Shown here one piece after another: positions 18,888-27,320 of a stretch of 64,000 nucleotides of DNA (position 1 is the first letter of the stretch; the number at the start of each line of letters is the position of its first letter). The notes below the pieces were generated by a model. That model was not told the DNA's origin. It saw only the letters and a program-made list of their open reading frames with translations, and did not search any database. A program made the translations under genes and the position numbers. Source of the DNA: CBDAQD01 sp965275905 (GTDB lineage: Bacteria > Pseudomonadota > Alphaproteobacteria > Rhizobiales > JAJFHC01). Location: positions 110,604 to 174,603 of the forward strand of contig CBDHYJ010000035.1 in the NCBI GenBank assembly GCA_965275905.1, read 5' to 3'.

Positions 18888-19528
18888 TCGTCCTTCAGGC
18901 GCTTGTCCAGATAGGTGTTCACGGTCCCCATCAGTTCTTCCGATTTGTCCTCGAAGAAATGGTTGGCGCCAGTGATGATCTCGTGGTCGATGACGATGCC
19001 CTTCTGGGTCTTGAGGCGTTCCACGAGTTTCGTAACGTGATCGAAGGGGACCACGGCATCGGCGTCCCCGTTCACCATCAATCCTGAAGACGGGCAGGGG
19101 GCCAGGAAACTGAAGTCGTAAAGGTTCGCCGGCGGTGCCACGGAAATAAAGCCATCGATTTCCGGACGGCGCATCAGGAGTTGCATGGCGATCCAGGAGC
19201 CAAAGGAGAAACCGGCTATCCAGCAGGTACGCGCGTCCTTGTTGACATTCTGCAGCCAGTCGAGTGCCGACGCTGCGTCTGACAGTTCCCCTGCGCCGTT
19301 GTCGAAGTATCCCTGGCTGCGACCGACGCCGCGGAAGTTGAAACGCAGCACTGAAAAGTCCCGACTCACGAAAGCATAATAGAGCTGATGAACGATCGGA
19401 TTGTTCATCGTCCCGCCGAATTGCGGGTGAGGATGCAGAATGATCGCGATGGGGGAATTCGGCGTTTTGTTGTGATGATAGCGGCCTTCGAGGCGTCCGG
19501 CCGGACCGTTGAAAATGACTTCAGGCAT
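18875..19528 (-). CDS. Alpha/beta hydrolase (COG2945-like)
   Basis: A 217-residue small alpha/beta hydrolase. It has ILHPHPQFGGTMNN near the oxyanion region, a nucleophile elbow GFSFGSW with the catalytic Ser, VNGDADAVVP for the Asp and GANHFFE for the His. Proteins of this group are serine hydrolases of unsettled substrate, often annotated as dienelactone-hydrolase-like. It converges with anmK and is divergent from iscR. No operon partner helps to fix its role. Confidence 0.87.
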   Translation of the reverse strand: MPEVIFNGPAGRLEGRYHHNKTPNSPIAIILHPHPQFGGTMNNPIVHQLYYAFVSRDFSVLRFNFRGVGRSQGYFDNGAGELSDAASALDWLQNVNKDARTCWIAGFSFGSWIAMQLLMRRPEIDGFISVAPPANLYDFSFLAPCPSSGLMVNGDADAVVPFDHVTKLVERLKTQKGIVIDHEIITGANHFFEDKSEELMGTVNTYLDKRLKDDQAA

Positions 19529-19881
19529 AGGTTGTTCTTGACCTTCTCTGTGTCGCCGCCTGGCCCCGCGCTCAGGCTTCGGATCGTCTTAAACGTTCGC
19601 GCCGGTCAGGGCGGCAAGCGTTTGAAATGCAAAAAAATGATCTGGTTTCATAGAGTGTTGTGGCACATGGGCGCAAATACTTGACTCCCACAGTCAGGAA
19701 ATTTATATCCTTCTTTAGAATAATTCGAGTGTAGCAATCGTCCCTCAGTGCCCACCACGGACATACGGCGGTGTTCATAGCACAGGCAAGGGGGCGGAAT
19801 GCAACGATTTGATCACAATTCCTGTCTGCCCTGGCGCAATAGATGTCGCGAGCGCCGGCAGACGGAAAGGAATGGGTGCCA
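19529..19881. other. Intergenic region carrying the iscR promoter
   Basis: These 353 bases hold no convincing gene. The region separates the minus-strand hydrolase from iscR. The only clear content is the promoter and IscR-type operator described separately; the leader from there to the iscR ATG is about 170 bases. Confidence 0.6.
19677..19709 (+). promoter_or_regulatory. iscR-suf promoter with overlapping type 1 IscR operator
   Basis: A -35 box TTGACT (19681-19686) and a -10-like TATATC (19704-19709) are 17 bases apart. Over the -35 box and spacer lies ATACTTGACT, a 5-base spacer and AGTCAGGAAA (19677-19701). This matches the known E. coli type 1 IscR consensus at nearly every position (half-sites ATASYYGACT and AGTCRRSTAT). 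Binding by [2Fe-2S]-IscR would block RNA polymerase, giving negative feedback by cluster supply on the whole operon. Confidence 0.85.
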
Positions 19882-20352
19882 ATGAAACTTTCGACGAGAG
19901 GTCGCTACGCAGTGATGGCAATGGCCGACCTTGCACAGCATTCAGACGGCAATCCGGTAACACTGAGTGAAATCTCCGACCGTCAGGAAATCTCCCTTGC
20001 TTATCTTGAGCAGTTGTTTTCCAAGCTCAGAAAGCGCGGGCTGGTCGAAAGCACGAGAGGCCCGGGCGGAGGCTACACGCTTGCTCAGTCGTCCGGAGAT
20101 ATCGCGATTGCCGATATAGTGATCGCGGTTGACGAGCCGCTATCGGTCACCCGTTGTAATGCCAATGTCGCCGGCAAGGGTTGTGTTGGAACTGGCCGAT
20201 GCATCACGCATGACCTCTGGGCCGACCTCGGCCGGCATATACACATGTACCTGGCTTCGGTGAGCCTCGAGGACGTTATCAGCCGCAGACTTTCGCCATT
20301 CCCCGTCGGGGAACCCACAGGTGTCGAACCCGTGCATGCGAAGGCAAGCTGA
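19882..20352 (+). CDS. iscR: Rrf2-family Fe-S regulator IscR
   Basis: A 156-residue Rrf2 winged-helix regulator. The N-terminus MKLSTRGRYAVMAMADLA is the family start; the ATG at 19882 is preferred over an upstream in-frame ATG at 19843 for that reason. Three cysteines (Cys92, Cys101, Cys107) followed by His110 form the [2Fe-2S] ligand set; the first spacing is eight residues, longer than the five in E. coli. It heads the suf operon and probably represses it through the operator at 19677-19701 when clusters are plentiful. Confidence 0.94.
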   Translation: MKLSTRGRYAVMAMADLAQHSDGNPVTLSEISDRQEISLAYLEQLFSKLRKRGLVESTRGPGGGYTLAQSSGDIAIADIVIAVDEPLSVTRCNANVAGKGCVGTGRCITHDLWADLGRHIHMYLASVSLEDVISRRLSPFPVGEPTGVEPVHAKAS

Positions 20353-20381
20353 GCTGGAATTGACGATCTGATAGGAAGTTC

Positions 20382-21530
20382 ATGACCGGGATCCGCACAT
20401 ATCTTGACTACAACGCGACTGCTCCAGCTTGGCCGGAAGTCGTCGAGATTGTTACGGAGACCCTGACTTCGGGCGGGAATGCATCATCCGTCCATGAGGA
20501 AGGCCGGCGTGCGCGCAAGGTCATCGAAACGGCGCGCGAACAGGTCGCCCTGATGGTCGGTTCGGCCCCGGCAGACGTGATCTTCACAAGCGGCGGCTCG
20601 GAAGCCAACAGCCTCGCGATCCGAGGACTGGTTTCTGCACACGGCATTGACTCGCTGGTTGTGTCGGCTATCGAACACCCGAGTGTTCATGAAACCGCCA
20701 TCCATTGCGGCTGCGATTTGAAGACCCTTTCTGTCGACGCGAACGGCATCGTTCGGCTCGATGACCTGAGAGCGATACTCCGGTCCAGCCCGAAAAGTCT
20801 CGTTTCGGTAATGTTGGCCAACAACGAGACCGGCGTGATCCAGCCGATTTCAGCGATCGGCGAAGTTGTTCGCGAGTTCGGCGGTTTGCTGCACGTGGAC
20901 GCCGTGCAGGCGGCAGGCAAGATTGCGTTCGGATTTGACGACCTTGGCGCCGACGCGATCAGCCTCTCCGGCCACAAGATTGGCGGACCGCACGGCATTG
21001 GCGCTTTGATTGTCGGGAAGAGCCTCAAACTCGATGCCCAGATTCGCGGCGGCGGCCAGGAGCTTGGCCGTCGGGCCGGCACCGAGAACCTGGCCGGAAT
21101 CGCGGGTTTTGGCCTGGCGGCAGAGATTGTCTCTGGGAAAGGCAAAACCATGACGGGTGTTGCACAGGAGCGAAACGCATTCGAAGACAAGCTGCGAAGC
21201 GAGGCAGAGGCCGTCGTGATCTTCGGTCAGGATGTTGCCCGGATTCCCAATACGACATGCTTTGCAGCACCGGGATTGAGTGCCGAAACACTGGTGATTG
21301 CACTCGACCTTGCGGGATACGCGGTCAGTTCCGGCTCTGCATGCTCATCTGGAAAGGTGGCCCGGAGCCACGTGTTGGATGCGATGGGCGTCTCGGAAGA
21401 ACTGGCGCGGGGCGCGCTGCGTATCAGCTTGGGATGGGACGCTGATACGGCTGCTTTGAGCGCCTTGTCGGACGAATGGAAGAAGATTGCTGCCCGGAAG
21501 AGGCCGGGCGAACAGGCAGACGCGGCCTGA
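20382..21530 (+). CDS. Cysteine desulfurase, NifS/IscS type (group I)
   Basis: A 382-residue PLP enzyme that takes sulfur from cysteine for Fe-S assembly. It starts TYLDYNATAPAWPEV; the PLP lysine is in SLSGHKIGGPHGIGAL; the active-site Cys sits in the loop SSGSACSSGKVARS, typical of group I desulfurases. It lies between iscR and sufB, so it should supply sulfur to the SufBCD scaffold. No iscU is present in the window. A second, group II desulfurase (sufS) lies downstream in the same operon. The symbol iscS is not given because family placement within group I is not certain. Confidence 0.93.
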   Translation: MTGIRTYLDYNATAPAWPEVVEIVTETLTSGGNASSVHEEGRRARKVIETAREQVALMVGSAPADVIFTSGGSEANSLAIRGLVSAHGIDSLVVSAIEHPSVHETAIHCGCDLKTLSVDANGIVRLDDLRAILRSSPKSLVSVMLANNETGVIQPISAIGEVVREFGGLLHVDAVQAAGKIAFGFDDLGADAISLSGHKIGGPHGIGALIVGKSLKLDAQIRGGGQELGRRAGTENLAGIAGFGLAAEIVSGKGKTMTGVAQERNAFEDKLRSEAEAVVIFGQDVARIPNTTCFAAPGLSAETLVIALDLAGYAVSSGSACSSGKVARSHVLDAMGVSEELARGALRISLGWDADTAALSALSDEWKKIAARKRPGEQADAA

Positions 21531-21608
21531 ACCGGAAAGTGCGGTTCAGGGAACAAGAGAGAATTGGATTCATAACGCGAGCGGCAAGCGCTCGAGGCGG
21601 AGAATGAA

Positions 21609-23081
21609 ATGGCAGCAGTTCAGGAAACGATCGAACAGGTCAAGCAGATCGACGTCGATCAGTACAAGTACGGCTTCTATACGGACATTGAAACCGAGAA
21701 GGCCCGCAAGGGTCTGGGCGAAGATGTCGTGGAGTTCATTTCCGCGAAGAAGGGCGAGCCGGCGTGGATGCTGGAGTGGCGTCTCGATGCCTACAGGCGC
21801 TGGAAGACGATGCAGGAACCGGAATGGGCGAAAGTCCATTACCCCAAGATCGATTTCGATGACATTTACTATTATGCCGCTCCCAAGTCCGACAGCGATG
21901 GACCGAAGAGTCTGGACGAAGTCGACCCCGAGTTGCTGCGGACTTATGAAAAGCTTGGCATTCCGCTGAAAGAGCAGGAAGTGCTGGCGGGTGTCCAGGG
22001 AGCCAGGGTTGCAGTGGATGCTGTGTTTGACAGCGTTTCCGTCGTCACCACCTTCAAGGACGAGCTCGCAAAGGCAGGCGTGATCTTCTGTCCGATTTCC
22101 GAAGCGGTCCAGACGCACCCTGAACTCGTCCAGAAATATCTGGGCACGGTTGTTCCCGTGACGGACAACTACTACGCGACGCTGAACTCGGCGGTCTTCA
22201 GTGACGGTTCGTTCGTTTACATACCACCGGGCGTCCGTTGTCCCATGGAATTATCCACGTACTTCCGGATCAACGAACAGAACACCGGCCAGTTCGAGAG
22301 GACCCTGATCATCGCCGACAAGGGCTCCTATGTGAGTTACCTCGAAGGTTGCACGGCGCCGATGCGCGATGAGAACCAGCTTCACGCTGCAGTGGTCGAA
22401 CTGATCGCTCTGGAAGATGCGGAGATCAAATATTCGACGGTGCAGAACTGGTATCCCGGTGATGCCGATGGCAAGGGCGGTATCTACAACTTCGTTACCA
22501 AGCGGGGCGATTGTCGCGGTGCCAACTCGAAGATTTCATGGACGCAGGTCGAAACCGGTTCGGCCATCACCTGGAAGTATCCCAGTTGCATCCTTCGGGG
22601 CGACAACAGCCGTGGAGAGTTTTACTCGATCGCGATCTCGAACGGTCATCAACAGGTCGATTCCGGGACCAAGATGGTTCATCTGGGACGCAACACCTCG
22701 AGCCGGATCATCTCGAAGGGAATCTCTGCCGGAAAATCGTCCAACACCTATCGGGGCCTTGTGAGCGCTCATCGCCGCGCAAGTTCTGCGCGGAATTTCA
22801 CCCAATGTGACTCTTTGCTGATTGGCGACAAGTGCAGCGCTCATACCATTCCATATATCGAAGCGAAGAATGCTTCCGCGGTTTTCGAACATGAAGCGAC
22901 GACGTCGAAAATCAGTGATGACCAGATGTTCTACTGCCAGCAGCGCGGACTGAGCGACGAAGAGGCCGTAGCGCTTATCGTCAACGGTTTCTGCAAAGAG
23001 GTGCTGCAGCAGCTTCCCATGGAATTCGCCGTCGAGGCCCAGAAGCTCGTCGGTATCAGTCTTGAAGGCAGCGTCGGCTGA
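21609..23081 (+). CDS. sufB: Fe-S assembly scaffold SufB
   Basis: A 490-residue SufB, the core of the SufBC2D complex on which [4Fe-4S] clusters are built in the cytosol. Conserved stretches include YIPPGVRCPMELSTYFRIN, YLEGCTAPM, TKRGDCRGANSKISWTQVE and NARNFTQCD-like SARNFTQCDSLLIG. The C-terminal Cys used for cluster assembly is probably in that last block. Length matches the family. It is separated from sufC by 26 bases with AGGA-like sequence before the sufC ATG. Confidence 0.97.
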   Translation: MAAVQETIEQVKQIDVDQYKYGFYTDIETEKARKGLGEDVVEFISAKKGEPAWMLEWRLDAYRRWKTMQEPEWAKVHYPKIDFDDIYYYAAPKSDSDGPKSLDEVDPELLRTYEKLGIPLKEQEVLAGVQGARVAVDAVFDSVSVVTTFKDELAKAGVIFCPISEAVQTHPELVQKYLGTVVPVTDNYYATLNSAVFSDGSFVYIPPGVRCPMELSTYFRINEQNTGQFERTLIIADKGSYVSYLEGCTAPMRDENQLHAAVVELIALEDAEIKYSTVQNWYPGDADGKGGIYNFVTKRGDCRGANSKISWTQVETGSAITWKYPSCILRGDNSRGEFYSIAISNGHQQVDSGTKMVHLGRNTSSRIISKGISAGKSSNTYRGLVSAHRRASSARNFTQCDSLLIGDKCSAHTIPYIEAKNASAVFEHEATTSKISDDQMFYCQQRGLSDEEAVALIVNGFCKEVLQQLPMEFAVEAQKLVGISLEGSVG

Positions 23082-23107
23082 CCAACTACGTAGCAGGATT
23101 TGAAAAC

Positions 23108-23857
23108 ATGCTTGAAATCGAGAATCTCCACGTCGAAGTGGAAGACAGGAAAATTCTTAACGGCATTGATCTGAAGGTCGCTGCCGGCGAACTGCACGCG
23201 ATCATGGGGCCCAACGGTTCCGGCAAGAGCACACTGTCCCACGTGCTCGCGGGTCGCGACGGCTATGAAGTGACCGGCGGGTCAATCCGCTTCAATGGCG
23301 AGGATCTTCTGGAAATGGAGCCGGACGAAAGAGCCGCGGCAGGTGTTTTCCTTGCCTTCCAGTATCCGATCGAGATTCCGGGCGTGGCAACGATGACGTT
23401 CCTCAAGACCGCCCTGAACGCTCAGCGCAAGGCACGCGGTGAAGATGAGCTGTCGACACCTGCCTTCATGAAGCTGGTCAAGGAAAAGTCCGAGCAGCTC
23501 AAGGTGTCGCAGGAAATGCTGCGTCGTCCGGTCAATGTCGGCTTTTCCGGTGGCGAAAAGAAGCGCGCCGAGATCCTTCAGATGGCTGTTCTCGAGCCAA
23601 CACTTTGCATCCTGGACGAAACGGATTCGGGGCTCGATATCGATGCCCTGCGGGTGGTGTCCGAAGGGGTCAATACCCTGCGCGGGCCGGACCGGGCCAT
23701 GATCGTCATTACCCACTATCAGCGGTTGCTGAACTACATCATTCCGGATCATGTCCATGTGCTGTCGCGCGGTCGTATTGCCCGATCCGGCGGCAAGGAA
23801 CTTGCGCTTGAATTGGAAGAAAGCGGCTACGCCGAGTACGGTGCGGACGCTGCATAA
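23108..23857 (+). CDS. sufC: Fe-S assembly ATPase SufC
   Basis: A 249-residue ABC-type ATPase, soluble partner of SufB and SufD. Walker A is GPNGSGKST, the signature is SGGEKKRAE, and Walker B with the catalytic Glu is LCILDETDSGLD. ATP hydrolysis opens the SufB/SufD interface during cluster assembly. The stop codon overlaps the sufD ATG (TAATG), so SufC and SufD are coupled in translation. Confidence 0.97.
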   Translation: MLEIENLHVEVEDRKILNGIDLKVAAGELHAIMGPNGSGKSTLSHVLAGRDGYEVTGGSIRFNGEDLLEMEPDERAAAGVFLAFQYPIEIPGVATMTFLKTALNAQRKARGEDELSTPAFMKLVKEKSEQLKVSQEMLRRPVNVGFSGGEKKRAEILQMAVLEPTLCILDETDSGLDIDALRVVSEGVNTLRGPDRAMIVITHYQRLLNYIIPDHVHVLSRGRIARSGGKELALELEESGYAEYGADAA

Positions 23858-25212
23858 TGGGTGATGCCGCAATGAATACACAGATCAACAAGACTGATGC
23901 CGAGATGCTGATACTCGGCCAGTTTGAAGAGGCGCGCCAAAGCCTGCCCGGTGCCAATGCGGATTGGGCCGAGAGCCTGAGGCAGGACGCAATCGACCGG
24001 TTCAACGAAACAGGCCTTCCCCACAGACGGTTGGAGGACTGGAAGTACACCGATCTTCGATCTCTGATTGTCGAGGCACTGCCGTTTGCGCGGCCGGGGC
24101 AGCCCGACATCAGCGTAGACGGCGTCGGTCCCTACACGTCGCTTGAACGCCATGTCGTGGTTTTTGTCGATGGAACGTTCCGTCCTGATCTGTCGAGCTT
24201 TCAGGACCTCCCGGAAGGGGTCGATCTGAGGTCGCTCGCGGATGTAATGAACGACCGTCCGGATTGGTTTGAAGCCAATCTCGGAAGTGGACCGGTTGGT
24301 GCCGACAACGCGGTTGTTGCTATCAACACGGCCTTCATGGCTGACGGCGCGGTTCTGAGAGTAGGGGAAGGCGTCAGCGTCGAGCGGCCGATCGAGTTCT
24401 CGTTCATTCACTCGGGGTCCGAAAGCAATACGCTGGCGTTGCGGAACCTTGTCGTGGTCGAAAAAGGGGCTTCGGTTACGCTGCTCGAGTCGCACAGCAA
24501 TCTTTCCGATACCGCTCATATCACCAACATAGCGAGCGATGTGGTCATTCGTGACGGTGCCACTTTCAATCATGTGAAAGTTCAGGCTGAAAACAGGGCG
24601 ACCACTCATCTGTCGACGCTTTCGGCAATCGTCGGCGGCGAAGCGAAGTTCAACACCTTCTCCGCGACAATCGGTGCATCTGTTTCGAGGAACCAGATCG
24701 CGGTTCGCTTTGAAGGAGAAAACACGGACGCGAACATTTCAGGCGGCTACATGATCAATGGTGACCAGCATTGCGACACCACGTTGTTCATGGATCACGC
24801 GGTCCCGAACTGCAACAGCACGGAACTCTTCAAGGGCGTTATAGAAGGCGAGGCGCACGGCGTGTTCCAGGGCAAGATTATCGTCAAGCCCGATGCGCAG
24901 AAAACTGATGCGCGCATGATGACAAAAGGCCTGCTTCTGTCGGAAAGCGCTCAGTTTACGGCAAAGCCCGAGCTCGAGATCTTCGCTGACGATGTGCAGT
25001 GCGCTCACGGCGCGACGTCAGGGGAACTTGACGATGAAATGATGTTCTATCTGCGGTCGAGAGGCGTTCCCGAGCATGAAGCGAAAGCGCTTCTGATCGC
25101 TGCATTCGTCGCCGAGACCTTCGAGCAGATCGAGGACGAGGCGATCAGGGAAGCCCTTCAGGGCCTTCCGGCGATGTGGTTGGCCGAACATGAGGGAAAC
25201 TCCAATGCCTGA
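23857..25212 (+). CDS. sufD: Fe-S assembly scaffold SufD
   Basis: A 451-residue SufD, the SufB paralogue in the SufBC2D scaffold. It shows HRRLEDWKYTDLRSL near the N-terminus and the family C-terminal block DVQCAHGATSGELDDEMMFYL with RGVPEHEAKALLIAAF. His in QCAHGA is the residue thought to help iron binding. The ATG overlaps the sufC stop; a second ATG five codons on is also possible. The end overlaps the sufS start by eight bases, continuing tight operon packing. Confidence 0.95.
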   Translation: MGDAAMNTQINKTDAEMLILGQFEEARQSLPGANADWAESLRQDAIDRFNETGLPHRRLEDWKYTDLRSLIVEALPFARPGQPDISVDGVGPYTSLERHVVVFVDGTFRPDLSSFQDLPEGVDLRSLADVMNDRPDWFEANLGSGPVGADNAVVAINTAFMADGAVLRVGEGVSVERPIEFSFIHSGSESNTLALRNLVVVEKGASVTLLESHSNLSDTAHITNIASDVVIRDGATFNHVKVQAENRATTHLSTLSAIVGGEAKFNTFSATIGASVSRNQIAVRFEGENTDANISGGYMINGDQHCDTTLFMDHAVPNCNSTELFKGVIEGEAHGVFQGKIIVKPDAQKTDARMMTKGLLLSESAQFTAKPELEIFADDVQCAHGATSGELDDEMMFYLRSRGVPEHEAKALLIAAFVAETFEQIEDEAIREALQGLPAMWLAEHEGNSNA

Positions 25213-26461
25213 CGGCACGCTAGATATCGCTCCGTCGATCGGTGAATTCGATGTCAACCGGATTCGGGAAGACTTTCCCATCCTGAGCCGGGAGGTCTAT
25301 GGCAAACCGCTTGTCTATCTGGACAATGCAGCGTCGGCGCAAAAGCCCCGCCAGGTCATCGATGCAATGCGCGAGGCCATGGAAAGCGAATACGCCAATG
25401 TCCATCGTGGTCTCCATTACCTGAGCAATACGGCGACACAGAATTTCGAAGATGCGCGGGAGAAGGTTCGATCGTTCATCAACGCGCCGTCTGTCGAAGA
25501 GATCGTTTTCACGCGCAATGCGACCGAGGCGATCAATCTGGTTGCCTCCAGTTACGGTGCTGCGGCCATCGGCGAGGGCGATGAAATCATCATCTCGATC
25601 TTCGAGCACCACTCCAACATCGTGCCCTGGCATTTCCACCGCGAACGGAACGGAGCGGTGTTGAAATGGGTTCCCTGTTCTGACGATGGCGAGTTCATTC
25701 TCGAAGAGTATCTGAAGCTGTTGTCCCCGCGCACGAAGCTCGTGGCCGTGACGCAGATGTCAAATGCACTCGGGACGCTGACCCCGCTCCGGGAGATCAT
25801 CACGCATGCCCATGAGATGGGCATTCCGGTGCTGGTCGATGGCAGTCAGGGTGCCGTGCATCTGGATGTCGACGTTCAGGAACTGGACTGCGATTTCTAT
25901 GTATTCACGGGCCACAAGGTTTACGGGCCGACGGGGATCGGAGTGCTCTATGCAAAGAAAGAGCTGCTCCAGGCGATGCAGCCGTATCAGGGCGGCGGCG
26001 AAATGATCCTTGATGTGACGTTGGATGATGTGACGTACAATGAACCGCCGCACCGGTTCGAGGCCGGAACCCCTGCGATCGTAGAGGCGATCGGTCTGGG
26101 AGCGGCCGTCGATTACATGATGTCGGTAGGTCCGGCCAATATCGTCGAACATGAGCGAAAGCTGCTGGAATACGCGACATCAAGACTGTCCGAAATCAAC
26201 AGTTTGCGGATGTTCGGGAACGTTCCCGAAAAAGGGGCAATCATTTCGTTCGAAATGCATGGCGCGCATGCCCATGACATATCAACCATCATCGACCGCT
26301 CCGGAGTCGCAGTACGAGCCGGGACGCACTGCGCACAGCCATTGCTCGAAAGGTTCGGCGTGACCTCGACATGCCGGGCGTCATTTGCCATGTACAACAC
26401 GTTGGAAGAGGTCGATTCTCTGGCGGACGCGCTTATTTCAAGCGCCAAGTTCTTCGAGTAG
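25205..26461 (+). CDS. sufS: Cysteine desulfurase SufS (group II)
   Basis: A 418-residue group II cysteine desulfurase. The PLP lysine is in FVFTGHKVYGPTGIG-like DFYVFTGHKVYGPTG, and the catalytic Cys is in VRAGTHCAQPLLERFG. The ATG at 25205 overlaps the sufD end and is preferred over the in-frame ATG at 25190. Group II enzymes usually need SufE or SufU to carry the persulfide; neither gene is in the window. It is the second desulfurase of this operon, after the NifS/IscS-type gene. Confidence 0.95.
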   Translation: MPDGTLDIAPSIGEFDVNRIREDFPILSREVYGKPLVYLDNAASAQKPRQVIDAMREAMESEYANVHRGLHYLSNTATQNFEDAREKVRSFINAPSVEEIVFTRNATEAINLVASSYGAAAIGEGDEIIISIFEHHSNIVPWHFHRERNGAVLKWVPCSDDGEFILEEYLKLLSPRTKLVAVTQMSNALGTLTPLREIITHAHEMGIPVLVDGSQGAVHLDVDVQELDCDFYVFTGHKVYGPTGIGVLYAKKELLQAMQPYQGGGEMILDVTLDDVTYNEPPHRFEAGTPAIVEAIGLGAAVDYMMSVGPANIVEHERKLLEYATSRLSEINSLRMFGNVPEKGAIISFEMHGAHAHDISTIIDRSGVAVRAGTHCAQPLLERFGVTSTCRASFAMYNTLEEVDSLADALISSAKFFE

Positions 26462-26467
26462 ATTGAA

Positions 26468-26881
26468 ATGACAATGACGGAACAAAGAGACATTCTCGAT
26501 CTATCCGACCCGGCGGAAACGTCGAAGGATGTTACGCCGCCTGATGAAGGGGGCAGCGCGATTCCTCAGGAGGAACTTGACCGTCTCACCGACGACATGA
26601 TTGCGGCATTGAAATCGGTCTACGACCCCGAGATCCCCGTAGACATTTACGAATTGGGGCTTATCTACAAGATCGATATCGACGACAACCGGGATATCGA
26701 CGTGGATATGACGCTGACGGCTCCCGGGTGCCCGGTTGCGGGCGAAATGCCGATCTGGGTTCAGGATGCGATTGCCTCCGTCGACGGCGTCAGGGATGTG
26801 CGGGTAAATCTGGTCTTTGACCCGCCATGGGATCCGAGCCGAATGTCGGATGAAGCCCGTGTTGCGCTGAACATGTTTTGA
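26468..26881 (+). CDS. sufT: SufT / MIP18-family Fe-S maturation protein
   Basis: A 137-residue protein with a short acidic N-tail and a MIP18/DUF59 domain: DPEIPVDIYELGLIYKI, then APGCPVAGEMPIWVQDAI with the conserved Cys, and VNLVFDPPWDPSRMSDEAR. SufT proteins help Fe-S protein maturation when cluster demand is high. It sits six bases after sufS and 17 before the A-type carrier gene, so it belongs to the suf operon. Confidence 0.93.
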   Translation: MTMTEQRDILDLSDPAETSKDVTPPDEGGSAIPQEELDRLTDDMIAALKSVYDPEIPVDIYELGLIYKIDIDDNRDIDVDMTLTAPGCPVAGEMPIWVQDAIASVDGVRDVRVNLVFDPPWDPSRMSDEARVALNMF

Positions 26882-26898
26882 CGGTGGAGAGTTGAAGG

Positions 26899-27285
26899 AT
26901 GTCGATGACACAAACTCCAAGGCCGAAACCGAAGGTCGTGAGCCTGACTGAAGCGGCAGCGGCACGCGTGCGTCAAATCATGGAGCGTGCTGACGAAGAG
27001 ATAATCGGCGTTCGCGTTGGCGTTGCCAACGGCGGATGTGCCGGAATGTCGTATTTGATGGAATACGCGACAGAACAGAATCCTCTCGATGAGGTCGTCG
27101 AGGACAGGGGCGTTACAATCCTGATCGATCCGAAAGCCGTTCTGTTCCTGCTTGGAACCGAGATGGATTACAAGGTTGAGAAACTGTCGTCAGGGTTTGT
27201 ATTCAACAATCCCAATCAGACCAGCGCGTGCGGATGCGGTGAGTCCGTCTCGATTACGCCGGCGGCAGCGCCGGTGGAGCAATAG
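26899..27285 (+). CDS. sufA: A-type Fe-S carrier (HesB/IscA/SufA family)
   Basis: A 128-residue A-type carrier that receives clusters from the scaffold and passes them to apoproteins. The three cluster cysteines are in VANGGCAGMSY and TSACGCGESV. The first ~15 residues are a non-conserved tail. It closes the suf operon; after it the strand switches to the diguanylate cyclase gene. It could equally be called iscA or erpA by sequence; sufA is chosen from context. Confidence 0.9.
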   Translation: MSMTQTPRPKPKVVSLTEAAAARVRQIMERADEEIIGVRVGVANGGCAGMSYLMEYATEQNPLDEVVEDRGVTILIDPKAVLFLLGTEMDYKVEKLSSGFVFNNPNQTSACGCGESVSITPAAAPVEQ

Positions 27286-27320
27286 GGGTCAACTGGTGGG
27301 AATTGGCAGGACGGCCGCGA

